DNA of 64,000 nucleotides from Whalleya microplaca. Its lineage: Eukaryota > Ascomycota > Sordariomycetes > Xylariales > Xylariaceae. Shown here one piece after another: positions 34,228-46,477 of this stretch; within the stretch, counting starts at the first letter, position 1, and each line of letters begins with the position of its first letter. The DNA is taken from positions 124,001-188,000 of the forward strand of contig MU385777.1 of NCBI GenBank assembly GCA_022497155.1, written 5' to 3'. The position numbers were made by a program, and so were the translations under genes. The notes under the pieces were generated by a model. That model was not told where the DNA came from. It ran no database searches and worked only from the letters and a program-made list of their open reading frames with translations.

Positions 34228-35560
34228 ATGCTGTCGCGGAACTCTGCCAGAGCTGCTCAGGTATGTCCACCCCAACTCTGCCAGCCTCAATGGCTCCAGC
34301 TTCCACTGTCACATGCTTCTCTCTCTTCGAAATGTCTATACGTCTAAGCCTCTAAACTCACTGACTTCTTCTTCTCGCCAGCGCCTAGCGCGAGCAGCTC
34401 CTCACCAGCCACCACACTTCCAGAATGCCGCCCGATCCTTCGCAACCGTCCAGTCCGACATCTTCAAGCCTACCAAGTTCGGCGGCAAATACACCGTCAC
34501 CCTCATCCCCGGTGATGGTATCGGTGCCGAGGTAGCCGAGAGTGTCAAGACCGTTTTCAAGGCCGACAGCGTACCCATTGACTGGGAACAGGTCGAGGTC
34601 TCCGGTGTCGACAGCGGCTCGCCGGGCAGCCTCGAGGAGATGTTCAGGGAATCGGTTGCTTCCCTCCGGAGGAACAAGCTTGGATTGAAGGGCATCCTCC
34701 ATACACCTATTAGCCGATCGGGACACCAGAGCTTCAACGTCGCCATGCGACAGGAACTCGACATCTACGCCTCCATCTGCCTGATCAAGAACATCCCCGG
34801 CTACAACACCCGCCACAAGGACGTCGACCTGTGCATTATCCGAGAAAACACCGAGGGTGAATACAGCGGCCTGGAGCACCAGAGCGTGCCCGGCGTCGTC
34901 GAGTCCCTCAAGATCATCACCCGTGCCAAGTCGGAGCGGATCGCCAAGTTCGCGTTCTCCTTCGCGCTGGCTAACAGCCGCAAGAAGGTCACGTGTATCC
35001 ACAAGGCCAACATCATGAAGCTGGCTGACGGCCTCTTCCGCAACACCTTCCAGAAGGTCGCCGCCGAGTACCCCACCCTCGAGACTAACGACATGATCGT
35101 GGACAACGCCAGCATGCAGTGCGTGTCGAGGCCTCAGCAGTTCGACGTCATGGTCATGCCCAACTTGTACGGTGGCATTCTCTCCAACATCGGAGCCGCC
35201 CTGGTCGGCGGCCCCGGTATTGTTCCTGGCTGCAACATGGGTCGCGACGTAGCTGTCTTCGAGCCCGGTTGCCGACACGTCGGTCTCGACATCAAGGGCA
35301 AGGACCAGGCCAACCCCACGGCACTGCTTCTCTCCGGTACCATGCTGCTCCGCCACCTCGGTCTCGACGAACATGCCAACCGCATCTCCAAGGCCGTCTA
35401 CGGCGTTATCTCGGAAGGGTACGTTTCTCCCTCAGGTCCACAATTCATCGTGATCCATGCTGACTACCTCTACAGTAAGTACCGCACACGTGACATGGGC
35501 GGCGACTCGAGCACACACGAGTTCACCCGTGCCATCCTCGACAAGATGGAGACCTTGTAA
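34228..35560 (+). CDS. idh1: NAD-dependent isocitrate dehydrogenase, regulatory subunit 1, mitochondrial
   Basis: Three exons (34228-34260, 34382-35418, 35476-35560) splice to 384 aa. Catalyses or regulates oxidative decarboxylation of isocitrate to 2-oxoglutarate in the TCA cycle as part of the Idh1/Idh2 octamer. The N-terminus (MLSRNSARAAQRLARAAP) is an Arg-rich mitochondrial presequence without acidic residues. The mature part begins near KFGGKYTVTLIPGDGIGAEV, the family's nucleotide/isocitrate start. Further motifs are LKGILHTPISRSGHQSFN, LCIIRENTEGEYSGLEHQ, KVTCIHKANIMKLADGLF, MIVDNASMQCVSRPQQFDVM, MPNLYGGILSNIGAALVGGPG. Subunit-1 identity rests on HTPISRSGHQSFN, where the catalytic subunit has the ExxxRxP-type loop. 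The last intron (57 nt, a multiple of three) has no stop, so unspliced transcripts would still be translatable. Confidence 0.95.
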
Positions 35561-36695
35561 TAAAACCAATCAATCACATTACAACGACAACCTTCAACTC
35601 CGACCAAACCCTCCCTATACCCGACCCTAATAACCCGCGGCTCGCTTCCTACTATGTTGTTTCTCTCTCTGATAGAGCAAAGAGGAGGACCGGGGACGAT
35701 AGCATGCATATGACTGCATTGGAGTCACGGAAGGCGAACGTGGGGGGAATCAATCCTAAGCTGTACTAAATTTAGGTAGAATAGGATATGCATCGCATCA
35801 AGTTTTTTTGTTCAGTCCCGAGGTCTGTGCTGCCTATATTATGAGAAACTCACTTGGATTGCTGTTGCGTGTGCATACTTAACAGTTATTGCGTCTATGA
35901 ATCTTCGGGCCAGGATCTTAAAGTTTGCGATATGTTCTATTCATGACTGCGAAAGACGAGTAAGTAGGGGCTTTCATTTAGTAAGTATCCCGTGATACAG
36001 GAATGATGAGCCGGACGCATCTCACATGAGTTGGATGATACTCTCAGCAGGATTATGAGTTTTGTGTCATAGCCCTGTAAAATCGCCACCGTCCCATACG
36101 AGAGACATATGAGATAATGTCTGACCTAGTGATTGATAAGACTGTTAAAAAAAATTAATTCATTTTGGGATTCGCCATGTTGCCGTTTACTGCTGGGAAC
36201 TGGAAATGCGTGATGAGATTACATATATCATTGCTTTATGGAGTAGTGCTAACTCACAAAATCATCTCTATTTTACATTCATATCTTTAAGTAGTATATA
36301 AGATCTCATCCAAGTTATCTCTTTCTATTCCTGTTTTATGAGTGTGCTGAAGTCAAAGTTCAAGACGGACATACATGAACTTTTATATACATGAAATCAA
36401 ATACGAGAGATCAGATAAGCCTCTTATTCTCTCACATGCGCACTTAATTTATTCAAGTTCTGATTGGGCATGCAACCGGACTCATCTCTCTCTCGACCCC
36501 AGACACATAAAATTTCATGAGATAAAAATCCTTCTTTCCATCCGTGTCATTATATTACACCACAAAAGAAAGTAATTGTAAACGAGCGTATTGGTTATCG
36601 TAAAGTCAAGGATCTAAAGGAACGTGTTCTGCGCTTCCATGACCGTGATGAGAAGACGCAAACGACTTCAATGATGGCACGAATCAGCTGCACCA
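35561..36695. other. Intergenic, no gene recognised
   Basis: 3' flank of the isocitrate dehydrogenase gene and of the minus-strand gene that ends at 36696 (convergent). AT-rich, no repeat or domain seen. Confidence 0.5.
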
Positions 36696-38507
36696 TTAAA
36701 GACGCCGCCTCTTTCCATCCAGCTTCTTCTGCTCCTCGGCTAAATCCACATTGTCCATGAGCCACTCCTCCAGCTCCTCGCGCATCTCCTCCTCGCTTCT
36801 TTTATGGCGAATGGCATGGCCAGCACCCTGCTCACCCCAGGGACTTGGCTGTGCGGGGTGCTGTTGGCGCTCGTACATTGGATATGCGCCGGCCCCAAGT
36901 GCTCGCCGTGCTGGCATCGATAGTATTCTCCGAGTTACACGGGGACTACTTGTGTCGTCGTCCGGTGCGGGGCGTTTAGGAGGCCGGCTTTGAGTATCAT
37001 ATTGTTGAGTTCCTGCTGATGGAGCTACCGCCGGTTGCGATAGTAGTCGAAGCTGTGGAATTAACGTTCCACGTGATGATACAGCAAGGCATGCTTGAAT
37101 TATCTCTTCGATTGACAAGCCGACGTAAAAATCTCTCAAACCTTGCACTAAGTCATCTGTATTTTCACCAGGAAAGAGGCGCGCTAGTATATGTCTCGGG
37201 TCGACCAGGGATCGATCTAGTATCCGCAGTCGTTGAACTAGTTCCGCAGCTGATACTGATTGTATTAGTTGTCGGAGGATATTTTCATGCTGGGATTGGT
37301 CTTGATTTATGTTGCTCTCCAAGTCTTTGTCCGGAAACAGATCTACTAGTAGATCTGTTGCATTCTCCCCTCCGGGTGGTGATTGGTCTTCGCTCGAATA
37401 GTCTGAGTCCTCCTCAACCGTGTATCCAACATGTCCTTGCGCCGGCTGGTCGTCTGCGGGATGAGAAGGATCGATGATAGCTACACGACAGGAGCCATTT
37501 TCATCCTCCACGCCGGGAACGTAGGGGAACTTATACGCGTCCGAAGGATACAGGGAACGAGCCCTGATATCCTCCTCTCTAACCCTCAAGTTCTGACTGA
37601 CCGGCGCGATAGCAATACGAGCTAAGTACTTGAAGTCCTCTAAACAGAGTTGAGCAATGCGCCCCTGCATCTCGGCCCGAACCTCGTCAACGTTGATCCA
37701 GCCTGATGTCGGGGCCCATAAGGTTCTATTGTGGTACACCCCTCGGCAGAGGCGATCGGTGATACGATGCATGATCTGCCGGATCAAGGCATACACGTGG
37801 AGTCCAGAGGTACGTTCGACCTCACCACTGCGAGTGGGATCTAGCGGGGGGACCCAGATGGACTTGGCTAGTTCGGAGCCTCCAGGTACTATGATGTCTC
37901 CGTCGCTCATGATCTGGAGAAAACGGGTTCTGACACGTTGGACCAGTGTCTTGGATCTCTCACTGCGGTCCGGTGAAACAATGCACCACTCGTTAATTCT
38001 GTTGTATTCATTGAGTTGAACCCCGAGATCGTCTTTGTCAAGGTGTGCCATCAAGGCCACGTACTCCCCTAGTCCGACATTGATGGGCCAGAATAGATAT
38101 TCTGATTTACGCAGGTTCTCGAAAAACTCTGGGTAACTCGTAGTGCCATCTTCTTCGATCCATTTGGCGAACCATTCCGCTCGACGGGCATTGAACAACC
38201 GTTCGCTATTGCCAAAGACCGCGAAACCCGCGTACTGTCCGCCAATGTAGATTAGATCTGCCACTTCCTTTGGCAGACACTGATGCACATGTGCTAGTGC
38301 CTGCACGATTGTTTGATGGTTTGGGTGTCTGTCTCGCGAGATCTGCAGGTCGTTAAGGGCATTGATATTGTCGCGAGCAGCTTCAGGTGACTGTCGATCT
38401 TGAGATTCCGTAGTGTCTAGATCGCTTCTGAATGCGATTTTTCCATTACAAAGAACATTTGATCGTGTCCACACTGGAATAGCAACAGTTCCTGTGCTAT
38501 TTTCCAT
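36696..38507 (-). CDS. Hypothetical 603-aa protein, intronless
   Basis: One uninterrupted frame from ATG 38507 (MENSTGTVAIPVWTRSN) to the stop at 36696. The N-terminal 340 residues look globular (LPKEVADLIYIGGQYAGFAV, LFNARRAEWFAKWIEEDG, YLFWPINVGLGEYVALMAHL). The middle (about 350-400) is acidic and disordered (EEDSDYSSEDQS), followed by a helical region (HENILRQLIQSVSAAELVQRL) and a basic, Pro-rich tail with RPPKRPAP and KKLDGKRRRL, which could be nuclear localisation signals. No signal peptide or membrane helix. I do not recognise a family; the lack of introns contrasts with its neighbours. Its length and clean frame make it a real gene. Confidence 0.65.
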   Translation of the reverse strand: MENSTGTVAIPVWTRSNVLCNGKIAFRSDLDTTESQDRQSPEAARDNINALNDLQISRDRHPNHQTIVQALAHVHQCLPKEVADLIYIGGQYAGFAVFGNSERLFNARRAEWFAKWIEEDGTTSYPEFFENLRKSEYLFWPINVGLGEYVALMAHLDKDDLGVQLNEYNRINEWCIVSPDRSERSKTLVQRVRTRFLQIMSDGDIIVPGGSELAKSIWVPPLDPTRSGEVERTSGLHVYALIRQIMHRITDRLCRGVYHNRTLWAPTSGWINVDEVRAEMQGRIAQLCLEDFKYLARIAIAPVSQNLRVREEDIRARSLYPSDAYKFPYVPGVEDENGSCRVAIIDPSHPADDQPAQGHVGYTVEEDSDYSSEDQSPPGGENATDLLVDLFPDKDLESNINQDQSQHENILRQLIQSVSAAELVQRLRILDRSLVDPRHILARLFPGENTDDLVQGLRDFYVGLSIEEIIQACLAVSSRGTLIPQLRLLSQPAVAPSAGTQQYDTQSRPPKRPAPDDDTSSPRVTRRILSMPARRALGAGAYPMYERQQHPAQPSPWGEQGAGHAIRHKRSEEEMREELEEWLMDNVDLAEEQKKLDGKRRRL

Positions 38508-39087
38508 TTCTAGCCTCCTTATGTCTTGTGTTGTTGAATATTTTACGTGCTGTGCTACTTGTCGTAGGTTTCCTTAGAGCTATACTAGAACGAGTTGAAT
38601 GCAAAGCCTCAAGCAGGTTAGGTTTGTTTTTGAGAAGATATGAATAATATTACTAGATCAAAGGCCTGCAATGCGTTTACAATGCTATCCGCATGCGGAT
38701 AAGTTAGCCTACAAATTTTGGATCCGGTCTTAACAAAGGAATCTTTCCCTCAATCGATTATTAGAACCTATCTCAATATTAATTAAGATATTTGTCATCG
38801 TATTGGCTCTGTTAAAGCCTTTTTTGTGATCGTCAATTAGATCCAATGACGGCCTTGTCTATCTTCTCCTAACTATATGCCAAAATCCTAGAATATTGTA
38901 TTTTTTTTTTGGTCTTTCTTCCCTTTTTTTTCTTTTCTTTCTCTTTTAGTTCTGTGGGTTGTTTTCCTTTCCATTTCCTTCAGTTTGAAAAAAGATTACT
39001 GCGAGCCCATGACTTGTTCTCCTCAGGACTAACTATATCACTATCCTATACATTAAAATAATGAGAATTGTTATTTCAATAGTAGCT
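38508..39087. other. Intergenic with polypyrimidine low-complexity tract
   Basis: Upstream region of the 603-aa gene; a T/CT-rich tract occupies about 38900-38950. No gene. Confidence 0.5.
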
Positions 39088-39657
39088 TAATTCAATAGTA
39101 TACAAAGGTATACGGCAAAATCCCTTACCGCCTACCTAATAAGGCAATCTACTTCACCCCTCTTCCCTAAACCCCCTTACCGCTTACCTAATAGGGTATT
39201 TTGCTATATCCCTTTTTATTAACACTACCTACAAAAGCAAGGGGTATTACGAGGTCGGCTTCGAAAGCCTAAAGCCTTATAGGAAATAACGTACGATACC
39301 GTCAGGCGGCTATTAAATTAGCAGGAGGGTATAATAGACGCCAGTCAGGTATAGGAGTAATAGCAGCAGCAGCAGCAGGGAGACCGATTATATCCTAATA
39401 TCGAGCATATCCTCGATAAGGAATTAGTGGAGGCTGCGTTAGTAACTGACCTAACGGATAACTAAGCAGGTAATTCAGAACCTGGAATAAAACACGGCGT
39501 AATTGTAACTATCCTGCTGCAAGAGGCTTATTTAATAAATGGAGGCCATTGGAGGCTATTAGAGGCCATTAGCAGTTAGTTTGAAAATGGCCTCTGATTG
39601 CCTTGTTAGGTAGGCGGTGAGGGATTTTGCCGTGTACCTTTGTATATTATTGAATTA
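39088..39657. mobile_element. Non-autonomous DNA transposon (MITE-like) with 62-bp terminal inverted repeats
   Basis: The left repeat 39088-39149 and the reverse complement of 39596-39657 agree at 58 of 62 positions. The ends read TAATTCAATA... and can be taken as a TA target duplication around ATTCAATA termini. Inside, a second partial copy of the repeat (TTACCGCTTACCTAATAGGG, about 39178) and GGAGGCCATT/GGAGGCTATT/AGAGGCCATT direct repeats (39541-39570) occur, but no intact transposase frame. Three of the four differences between the repeats are CpA to TpA, as expected from repeat-induced point mutation. Confidence 0.75.
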
Positions 39658-39921
39658 GGAGTATAAACTTTAAGCAAGACAGGCAGGGGTTACTGTAAAC
39701 GCAATAGTTGGTTGTTTTATAGTTTATTCACGCCATGGCAAATTCCGCTATGGCCTATTCTCCCTTCCTTTCTGCTTTTGGCCTAGGTTGTGGACGACAA
39801 TAGAAACTAAGTCATTTCTTGAGTATGTGATGTCCGAAATCGCAGATCCACCTATATCTGCCATAGGCTCATATTTTCCAAGAGCCCATCATGCTCGAAC
39901 ACCTCTAGATTCTCCCACTCT

Positions 39922-40845
39922 TCACTGTTCTTCGCTCGGGTCTTCATCGGGAACCCATTCATCTCGCTCGGCGTTCACTAGTCGACGTCCTGAAGGAGGC
40001 ACATCTACAAGCTTGTGGCGCCACTTTCTCAACCAATCATCGGGGTTCAGAGAAGCGAGATCGTTAAACAGCGGCGAGTCTCTACCGTAGTAGCATATAG
40101 CCCGCCGGAACCAGCAGTTAGGATATACTAACCCGCTGGTTGATTCTGCCGTTGGTCCCATGATGAAAGCTGCATCTGGGAGATGACAGGTCCAGCAACA
40201 CCATGGATGATGGTGGTCATCTCGTGGGTTCCTCAGTATCATATAGGCTCTCTTGATCTGATCACGCTCGTCTGTTGTCATCTCGCGAGTAATATGTGTT
40301 CGAGGGATGTTATTAGGATAGATCAAAGCCTCAGCCTTTTCCTCTTCGCTGTATTCAAGCACGTTCTCAGCGGTATTGAAGCCACAAACGATTGTGTCTC
40401 TTTCAAGGTTGAGATATAGCGTGCCTTTGCCCCGACCGGTGTAACGTGTTCCACCATTGCGCCTTGGTCTAGTATATCCTATATGATTAATTAGCAAAAT
40501 AAAACCTTGGTGGTTAGTCAAGTATAATCACAAGTAGTACATACTATAGACAGGAAGCCTGGTGCTATAGAATTTCTTTGCCTTCTTTCTGCTCTCCCGA
40601 TTAACCTCCATAAGGGAAGAGACCAGTCGAGGAGTAGGCATGATTTCATAGGAGCTAAGCATTTGTGGCACCATACGTCGCTCGGTCTCGGCGAGAAGTG
40701 CACATTCCCAGATTTTCCATCGGAGCTCAGTTGGTAGGTGTCGGAATAGGAAAAACTCGGTATCGTCATTCTCGGTTTTTCTCAAGGTTGGTATGCGCTT
40801 GGTGCATTCTTTCTTGAGCCAATGTTCATGAATTGGCAAATCCAT
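39922..40845 (-). CDS. 2EXR domain protein
   Basis: Two exons (40845-40545 and 40478-39922, 66-nt intron) splice to 285 aa. Near residue 30 the block FFLFRHLPTELRWKIWECAL is the signature of the fungal 2EXR family, followed by MVPQMLSSYEIMPTPRLVSS and LMEVNRESRKKAKKFY, also typical. The second exon has YLNLERDTIVCGF, a Cys/His cluster (HHHPWCCWTCHLPDAA) and an acidic C-terminus. These proteins are very numerous in Pezizomycotina and have no established biochemical function. Soluble, no targeting signal. The frame is clean. Confidence 0.75.
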
Positions 40846-43800
40846 GGTCGAGAGTAGTTACGAATGGCGAAGATCTGGTGGATCTCGTTAATCGTTGGTT
40901 ATTGTGGTGGTCTTTGGTGTGGTGTACCAATTTTTGCTGTTATTTGTTGGCTGGTGTTAGGACCAGACAGCTGGTTGATGGGTTGCTAGTGTAGTGCAAA
41001 ATGATCAACGCCGAAGGTACACGTTTATATGCTATTCAATAGCGGTCCTATGGTGCACATACCAGGTGCGCAATGACCCTATTGAGGTGACTGAAGAATG
41101 ACCACCGTGAGGTCCAAGCTGTAGAGAAAGAAGTGAACTGATTGTGCTCAGGATGATAGAGGGAGCAATAGCTTGATTCTGTCAAAGATAATATAGAGAA
41201 CTTGGTTGTGTAAAGAATGGTATATGAATAGCTAGAACTTTTTACTTCTCAGTTCTCGTCTTATAGTTATTTGACAAACTGTCATCACAAATAAAGGGAG
41301 GAAGGGCCCCATTTATATTGTTTGGAGAATTCTACAATCGTCTTCCTATATCATAGCTATTTCACTTTCATTTCACTTTCCTTTAATATGGACGCTATCC
41401 ATCCTTACTTAAGTGGGGCCTGTTTGTTGTTGAGTCATTATTTGGACTGGCACAAACCTGGACTTAATCACATTGGCCAAACCCTGAATTACCAGCTAAA
41501 CAGACCCAATACTTCTTCTTTGCTAATAAATCTGCTTGCTATCGACTTCATTGCTTCCTGAGGCCAAAAGGTAATGGGGATAGTTTGCATCAGTGTCTCT
41601 CATGCTTGTCGGACCCTCCTAATCCTCCTTTACTGCTAAAACCTCGGGGCTCGGCATGGTATAGTCCTGTCAGAAGCTGCCAATAGACATCGTAGCCAAA
41701 TATCGTATTCCTTGAGAAAGGGCAATGGACCTAAGTGTATACCAAACCTCGGTGTGCGTTGTATCTCTGTTGTAGATGCCTGGTGGAGTCGTTGTCCGTA
41801 GGCTTGGATGCCTGGAAACACACCATGGTTTTCCTCGCTTGGTGCCTTATCTCTATAACCATTTTCCTCAAGCTATGCAAACCTAAGGAAGGACTACGAG
41901 TTTGCCTCTAGATAATAACTCAACGATGGATCATGGGGTGCCGTACCCCGGACTGGGCAGCTTCAAGATGACCAATGTTCCCCAATCTAGAGTGATATCA
42001 GCCCTCTCCCACATACCCCTCTCCTTATTATTAGGTAGGCAGACCACCGCGCATTCCCACCGGGAGCCCCGCGGATTAGCCCCGCCTGTTCATCCTATCT
42101 CTCGGATCTGAACCCAAGACCACGCCATCTGGCCTGTTTGCCATAGCCACTCACTCCTCATTAACCCTTCTCGTAGCCCGCTATGTATAAATATATATTA
42201 CCATGGGTCCCCCACAAACACAGCCAAGGGTGCTGGGTGTTAACATACGCCCTATAGGGCTGAGTGGAGGTACGGGCCTACGTATGGCCGATACGCCTAT
42301 ACATGTATATATAAGGTGGCTACGTCACCTTCCTATAGCTTCACCTTGCACTAATCAAGTCACTATACTCCTCATTACTTTGTCCCATATTGACACTGGG
42401 TACCAAATCAAGCGATTGGCAAAACGCTCTAGTCCACGGATACCGGACTTACCTTAGCTACGTTGAAGGCTCGGTCCTCGGTGCGAGCCTCTGAGATCCA
42501 GGCGCCTATATATGTGGGGGTGTGAAAACTCGGAGTCGCCAAGGTAGGTAGGTAGTATGTAGTATAGTAGGGCCTGGAGCTTAAGAGGTTAGTCTTAGGG
42601 TCAGCAATAGGGGTAGTTGTAGCGGTTGTTACCTTGATTGCGCCCGAACCTTGATGCTTCCGAGGTGATAGACAGAAGACATCTGTCACACGGCTATTGG
42701 AGAAAAGACCTGTTGGAAGCTCTACGAGGTGCAGGAATGCTGCACGAGTACGTATATTGGGTGCTGTTGGATGTTATTCGATACTGTTGGAATATATGAC
42801 TACCTAACAAAAGGTATAATCACCAGACGGCGGCTACGTCGGCAACAGACTAGATACGTACCAGGAATACGTACCGCGGCAGCAGGTCTAAAAACCTGTC
42901 GCCGAACCTCAGACTCAGATTGAAATTTAGAACAACAAGCACCCTCAGAGGGCCTAGAGAATTATTGCTGAATTGATATATTTCCAAGCCCTGAATTACA
43001 GCCCTTGTCACAACATCAGATGGTGGATGGGTCACGTTTGTTGGCAAAACTCGGCAAGGTAAAGCGAATAATGTTATTGTCTACGACTCAGATACGGTAT
43101 AAGACCTTAAGTCGTATGTCTCAGACTTCAGACAGAGTCACTGGAATCTTCATTTTTAAGTACGAGTGTTATGTCGCCACATCGCATCACGGTTTAGACT
43201 GCGAGGGGAGTATTATATATGAGTGTGACTGCCTCTTAATCGTGCATAAGGATCTTCGTAACGCGTTGAGCATAGCGCAGGAATATAGTTGCTGCGAGGT
43301 TGGATAGAATATCTACTAAAGAAAGCAGTCAAATCATCACGAGTGCCAGAAAGATTCAAATGACGTTTATGGGTGTGTATGACTTGATGGTACCGCCTGC
43401 GGTGTCTTTTTCTAGCCTTTCTATGTCGGAGGTAGACCGTAAATAACAATAACTCGAGCACTCTATCTCACCCCAGTCACTATGGTCTTGTATCGTGAGC
43501 ATGGCATATAACCTAGTTGTATAACCGTCCTGGATCAAGTTGGTAGGATAGAAATGGCTAATCGCTTACAAGAATCACTGTCCTCTTCATGTTGTGCCCG
43601 AAAGACGGGCAGAAGGTTGCTGTCGCTCTTCTTAGATAGAACGGTTGTTTGGGTTAATCATATATAAATGGAGACACGAAGCTAGTTATTTCCCACCGAG
43701 AAAAAAGGCGTCGCTGAATGAAAAGTCGGAATAGATGTAATTAATACTATATCACCGTACCCAAATGATTCAATGGAGGTTAGTATACACGGGAAACTCA

Positions 43801-44477
43801 CAATGGGATGGATTGCACAGTGGATAAGAAGGGTGATTTGGACGTATGATGTAACATAGAGCGGCTGCTGAGCTCCATCTGGTGCTAAAAGCTTAAATGC
43901 GAACGTATATCATGATAGCTTTTGACACAAGATGATTAAGATCCGTTTCTCATTGAAACCCAGAAAAGTAATGTCTCGAGACTATGGAGATAGGCAATAT
44001 ATTTGGAATGAACACAGTTTTTGCAATGAACAAGACTTTGTACGAATCACAATAAGAGTGACATCTGAAGTATGCAGCGACATATGGGGTCAATGAGTCT
44101 ATCAACAGCGGTCTCTACATACCATGCCGTGTTGCCCAGACGCCTCTGGCATTATCCGAAAATCAACGCATGTAACAATCCTCAACGGGTATCTGACCAT
44201 CCATCTCAACCAACGTCGAACGGAAAACCTCAAGTTCCGAGCCTTCCCACAGGGGTGCATACATCCTCCATAAGATATGGCCGACACCCGAATGACCACA
44301 GCCTAGATATCTATCCAGACTCACTTATAGAATCTCCGCCTTCAGCACACAAGTATACACAGTACTTTATATCGGACCAGATACAATGAAGGAATTCTCT
44401 CATGGCCATATCAGACATTGAAGTCGGACATTTACCAAGAGTAGAGTTCACGCCGGTCCAACGGAGTACTCCAGAGA
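40846..44477. other. Repeat-bearing intergenic region (about 3.6 kb)
   Basis: No gene supported. It contains a solo LTR (42233-42400), a box-B-like tRNA motif on the minus strand (GGTTCAGATCC, near 42102), and GGTAGGTAGGTAGTATGTAGTATAG simple sequence near 42541. Other frames (for example 43005-43461) are short and without domains. Confidence 0.5.
42233..42400. mobile_element. Solo LTR, family B copy 1
   Basis: Bases 42238-42395 (158 bp) start TGTTAACATACGCCC and end CCCATATTGACA. A perfect 5-bp target duplication CTGGG flanks them at 42233-42237 and 42396-42400. It contains a TATATATAAGG promoter-like box and a homologue at 49932-50088 in the same orientation. TG...CA ends plus target duplication identify an LTR retrotransposon scar of unusually short LTR. 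Confidence 0.85.
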
Positions 44478-45651
44478 TCACCAAGGTGACCTTTTCTTAA
44501 GTGGGCCACCGATTCCCTTGTTCGACGAACTGCCCTGCTGTTGTCGCGGGCTCTTGACGAGCTCTTGTCTAGCCAAGCTACCCTCGGGACCCTTGTCAAG
44601 GGTGACAGGAGCTGGCGTTCCTCTGGCAGGTTGGCTGGAGGCGCCGACCTCGAACTCCTCAGAGCGCGTCAGCACAAAATCTTGGCTCGTATCGTGGCCA
44701 AATTCTTTCTGAAGTCCCGCCTTCCGGATCTGCTCATCATGTGCTCTGGCGTTTTGGGCGAAATCTTTCCAGGCAGCGGATTTAGTGGACTGGGAAGGGC
44801 CTGAATCCGGTTCCTGAGAGTCGGCATTGCCGATTGCGTTGAAAGAGTCCACATTCTTTCCCTCAGAAGGAGCATAGCCATATTCTTCTTTCGCCTTTCC
44901 CTTGCCCTTGTCCTTTCCGTTGCCCTTGACCTTCGCGCCATATCCCCGAGAATCGGCCAGGTCAAGTTTTCCCAGTTCCATGGACGGCGCATCCGCAACG
45001 GGAACTTTGATTCCCTCACCAGTGGCGCCAAGGCCTGTGCCAGGAGTCCATCCGTGCTTTCCAAGCATTTGGGCGCCCTTCGGGTACGCTTTGTACAAGT
45101 TGTGTCCATGGTGCTGGACAGATAGCTCGTTGGTATCACCAGTCGACTGGCTGGGTGTATAGATACTGCGCGGTTTCGGCGGCGCCTCGTCCTTGAAGAG
45201 GATATGATCCAAGGGAGTAGCAGAGCGAATCTGTGTAGCGCGTACGTCCTCTGCAACTACGTCTGCAGTATTGGTCGAAGCAGATGCCTCGACTTGCACC
45301 TTTGCATCCGCTGCTACCAAGTATCCGGATGATACATCCTCAGAATCCGGGGATTTCTCGAGGGCAGAGAGATCTGCAATGAGGCGCTGGATCGTACGCC
45401 GTTGTAGAGTTGTCAAGAGCTGGTGAGACTCCAAGAATTTCACAACCTATGCAAATTAGGCGGGGCCGAGGCTGGGGGATAGGTTGCACTAGGAGACTTA
45501 CGGATGACAAAACTCTACCAGCCAATGCAGTCTCGTTCGAGTCCTTCAGGATTTCCTCAAGGTACTCGCGGACCATTTCCTGATCCTTGCCAGCATCTTT
45601 GGCATCTGCGACAGCCAAAATGTTCTCAACAATGTCTTTGTGCAGCGCCAT
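44478..45651 (-). CDS. G-patch domain protein (predicted RNA-processing factor)
   Basis: Two exons (45651-45502, 45446-44478; 55-nt intron) splice to 372 aa. The N-terminus is helical (MALHKDIVENILAVADAKDA, LESHQLLTTLQRRTIQRLI). At about residues 175-215 lies a G-patch: KGAQMLGKHGWTPGTGLGAT with GEGIKVPV. G-patch proteins bind and activate DEAH-box RNA helicases in splicing or ribosome assembly, which is the likely role. A Lys/Gly-rich stretch (KGNGKDKGKGKAK) and a polar tail with QQQGSSSNKG follow. Soluble, probably nuclear. The coding frame is clean and the intron has standard GTAAGT...TAG ends. Confidence 0.82.
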
Positions 45652-46477
45652 GATGAATAGTTCTAAGGAAAGTGATTAGCAGTTGATGATACCGGGTTAC
45701 ATGTCGATGATGCAGTTGGTGCAGCGACGGACCACTCTTGTTTGCAAAGGTAAACACGAATTAACATGCCAACAACGACCAGCACAAATGTCCTTGACTT
45801 TGGAAATCGAAATCGCAGATACTGGTGTAGGTATCGGAGCTAAGCCCGAGAAGGAAATATGACCATAAGGACAACAATGACGATGGTTGGTGAGATTCGG
45901 AATTTAGCGCGAGCGGGAAGAGGCTTGGGACTGGGCACATGTATGTATGTAGGAAGGCATGGTTATGGGAGGTCGTTTCTTTGACTGGAAAGGATTCGAA
46001 ACCGTTCCTGTCGATTAGGTAAGAACGGTCATAATACCCGAGAATTAGGACTTGGCCCGAGCGTCCGGGTCGTTTTCTGATTGGTCTGGTACGTCGACCA
46101 GCATACAAAACAGGAAGTAGCGATTGCCCACTCAGAAAGAGCAAAAGAAGGCAACAGCGGGGCGTAAATGTGGAGGCAGAACAGCGTTGCACAGGATATT
46201 GGAGAATACCTCAGCCAGTGTACCCTAACTACCATTTAATGGTAATGTGTGAAGGACGGCTGGTATTTGGTGCGTGGATATATTGTGGTGGATTTCAGGG
46301 CAGGAATCAGTGCAATGATGTGATGGTGGAGGTATGTAGTGAGTGCAGGTGTATGTAGGCACAACAGCCGCAAGGCCTGTCCAGATATTCATAGAATGCA
46401 GGTCATGGGGCATAATGACGAGGAATTATCAAATAACAACAGGAACTTACCTAAAGTACAGTGTCGTACAGGTGTTA

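Noticed and set aside
34385..35374. 329-codon minus-strand frame inside the isocitrate dehydrogenase gene
   Set aside because: Antisense shadow caused by the strong codon bias of the real gene; no domain and a biased composition.
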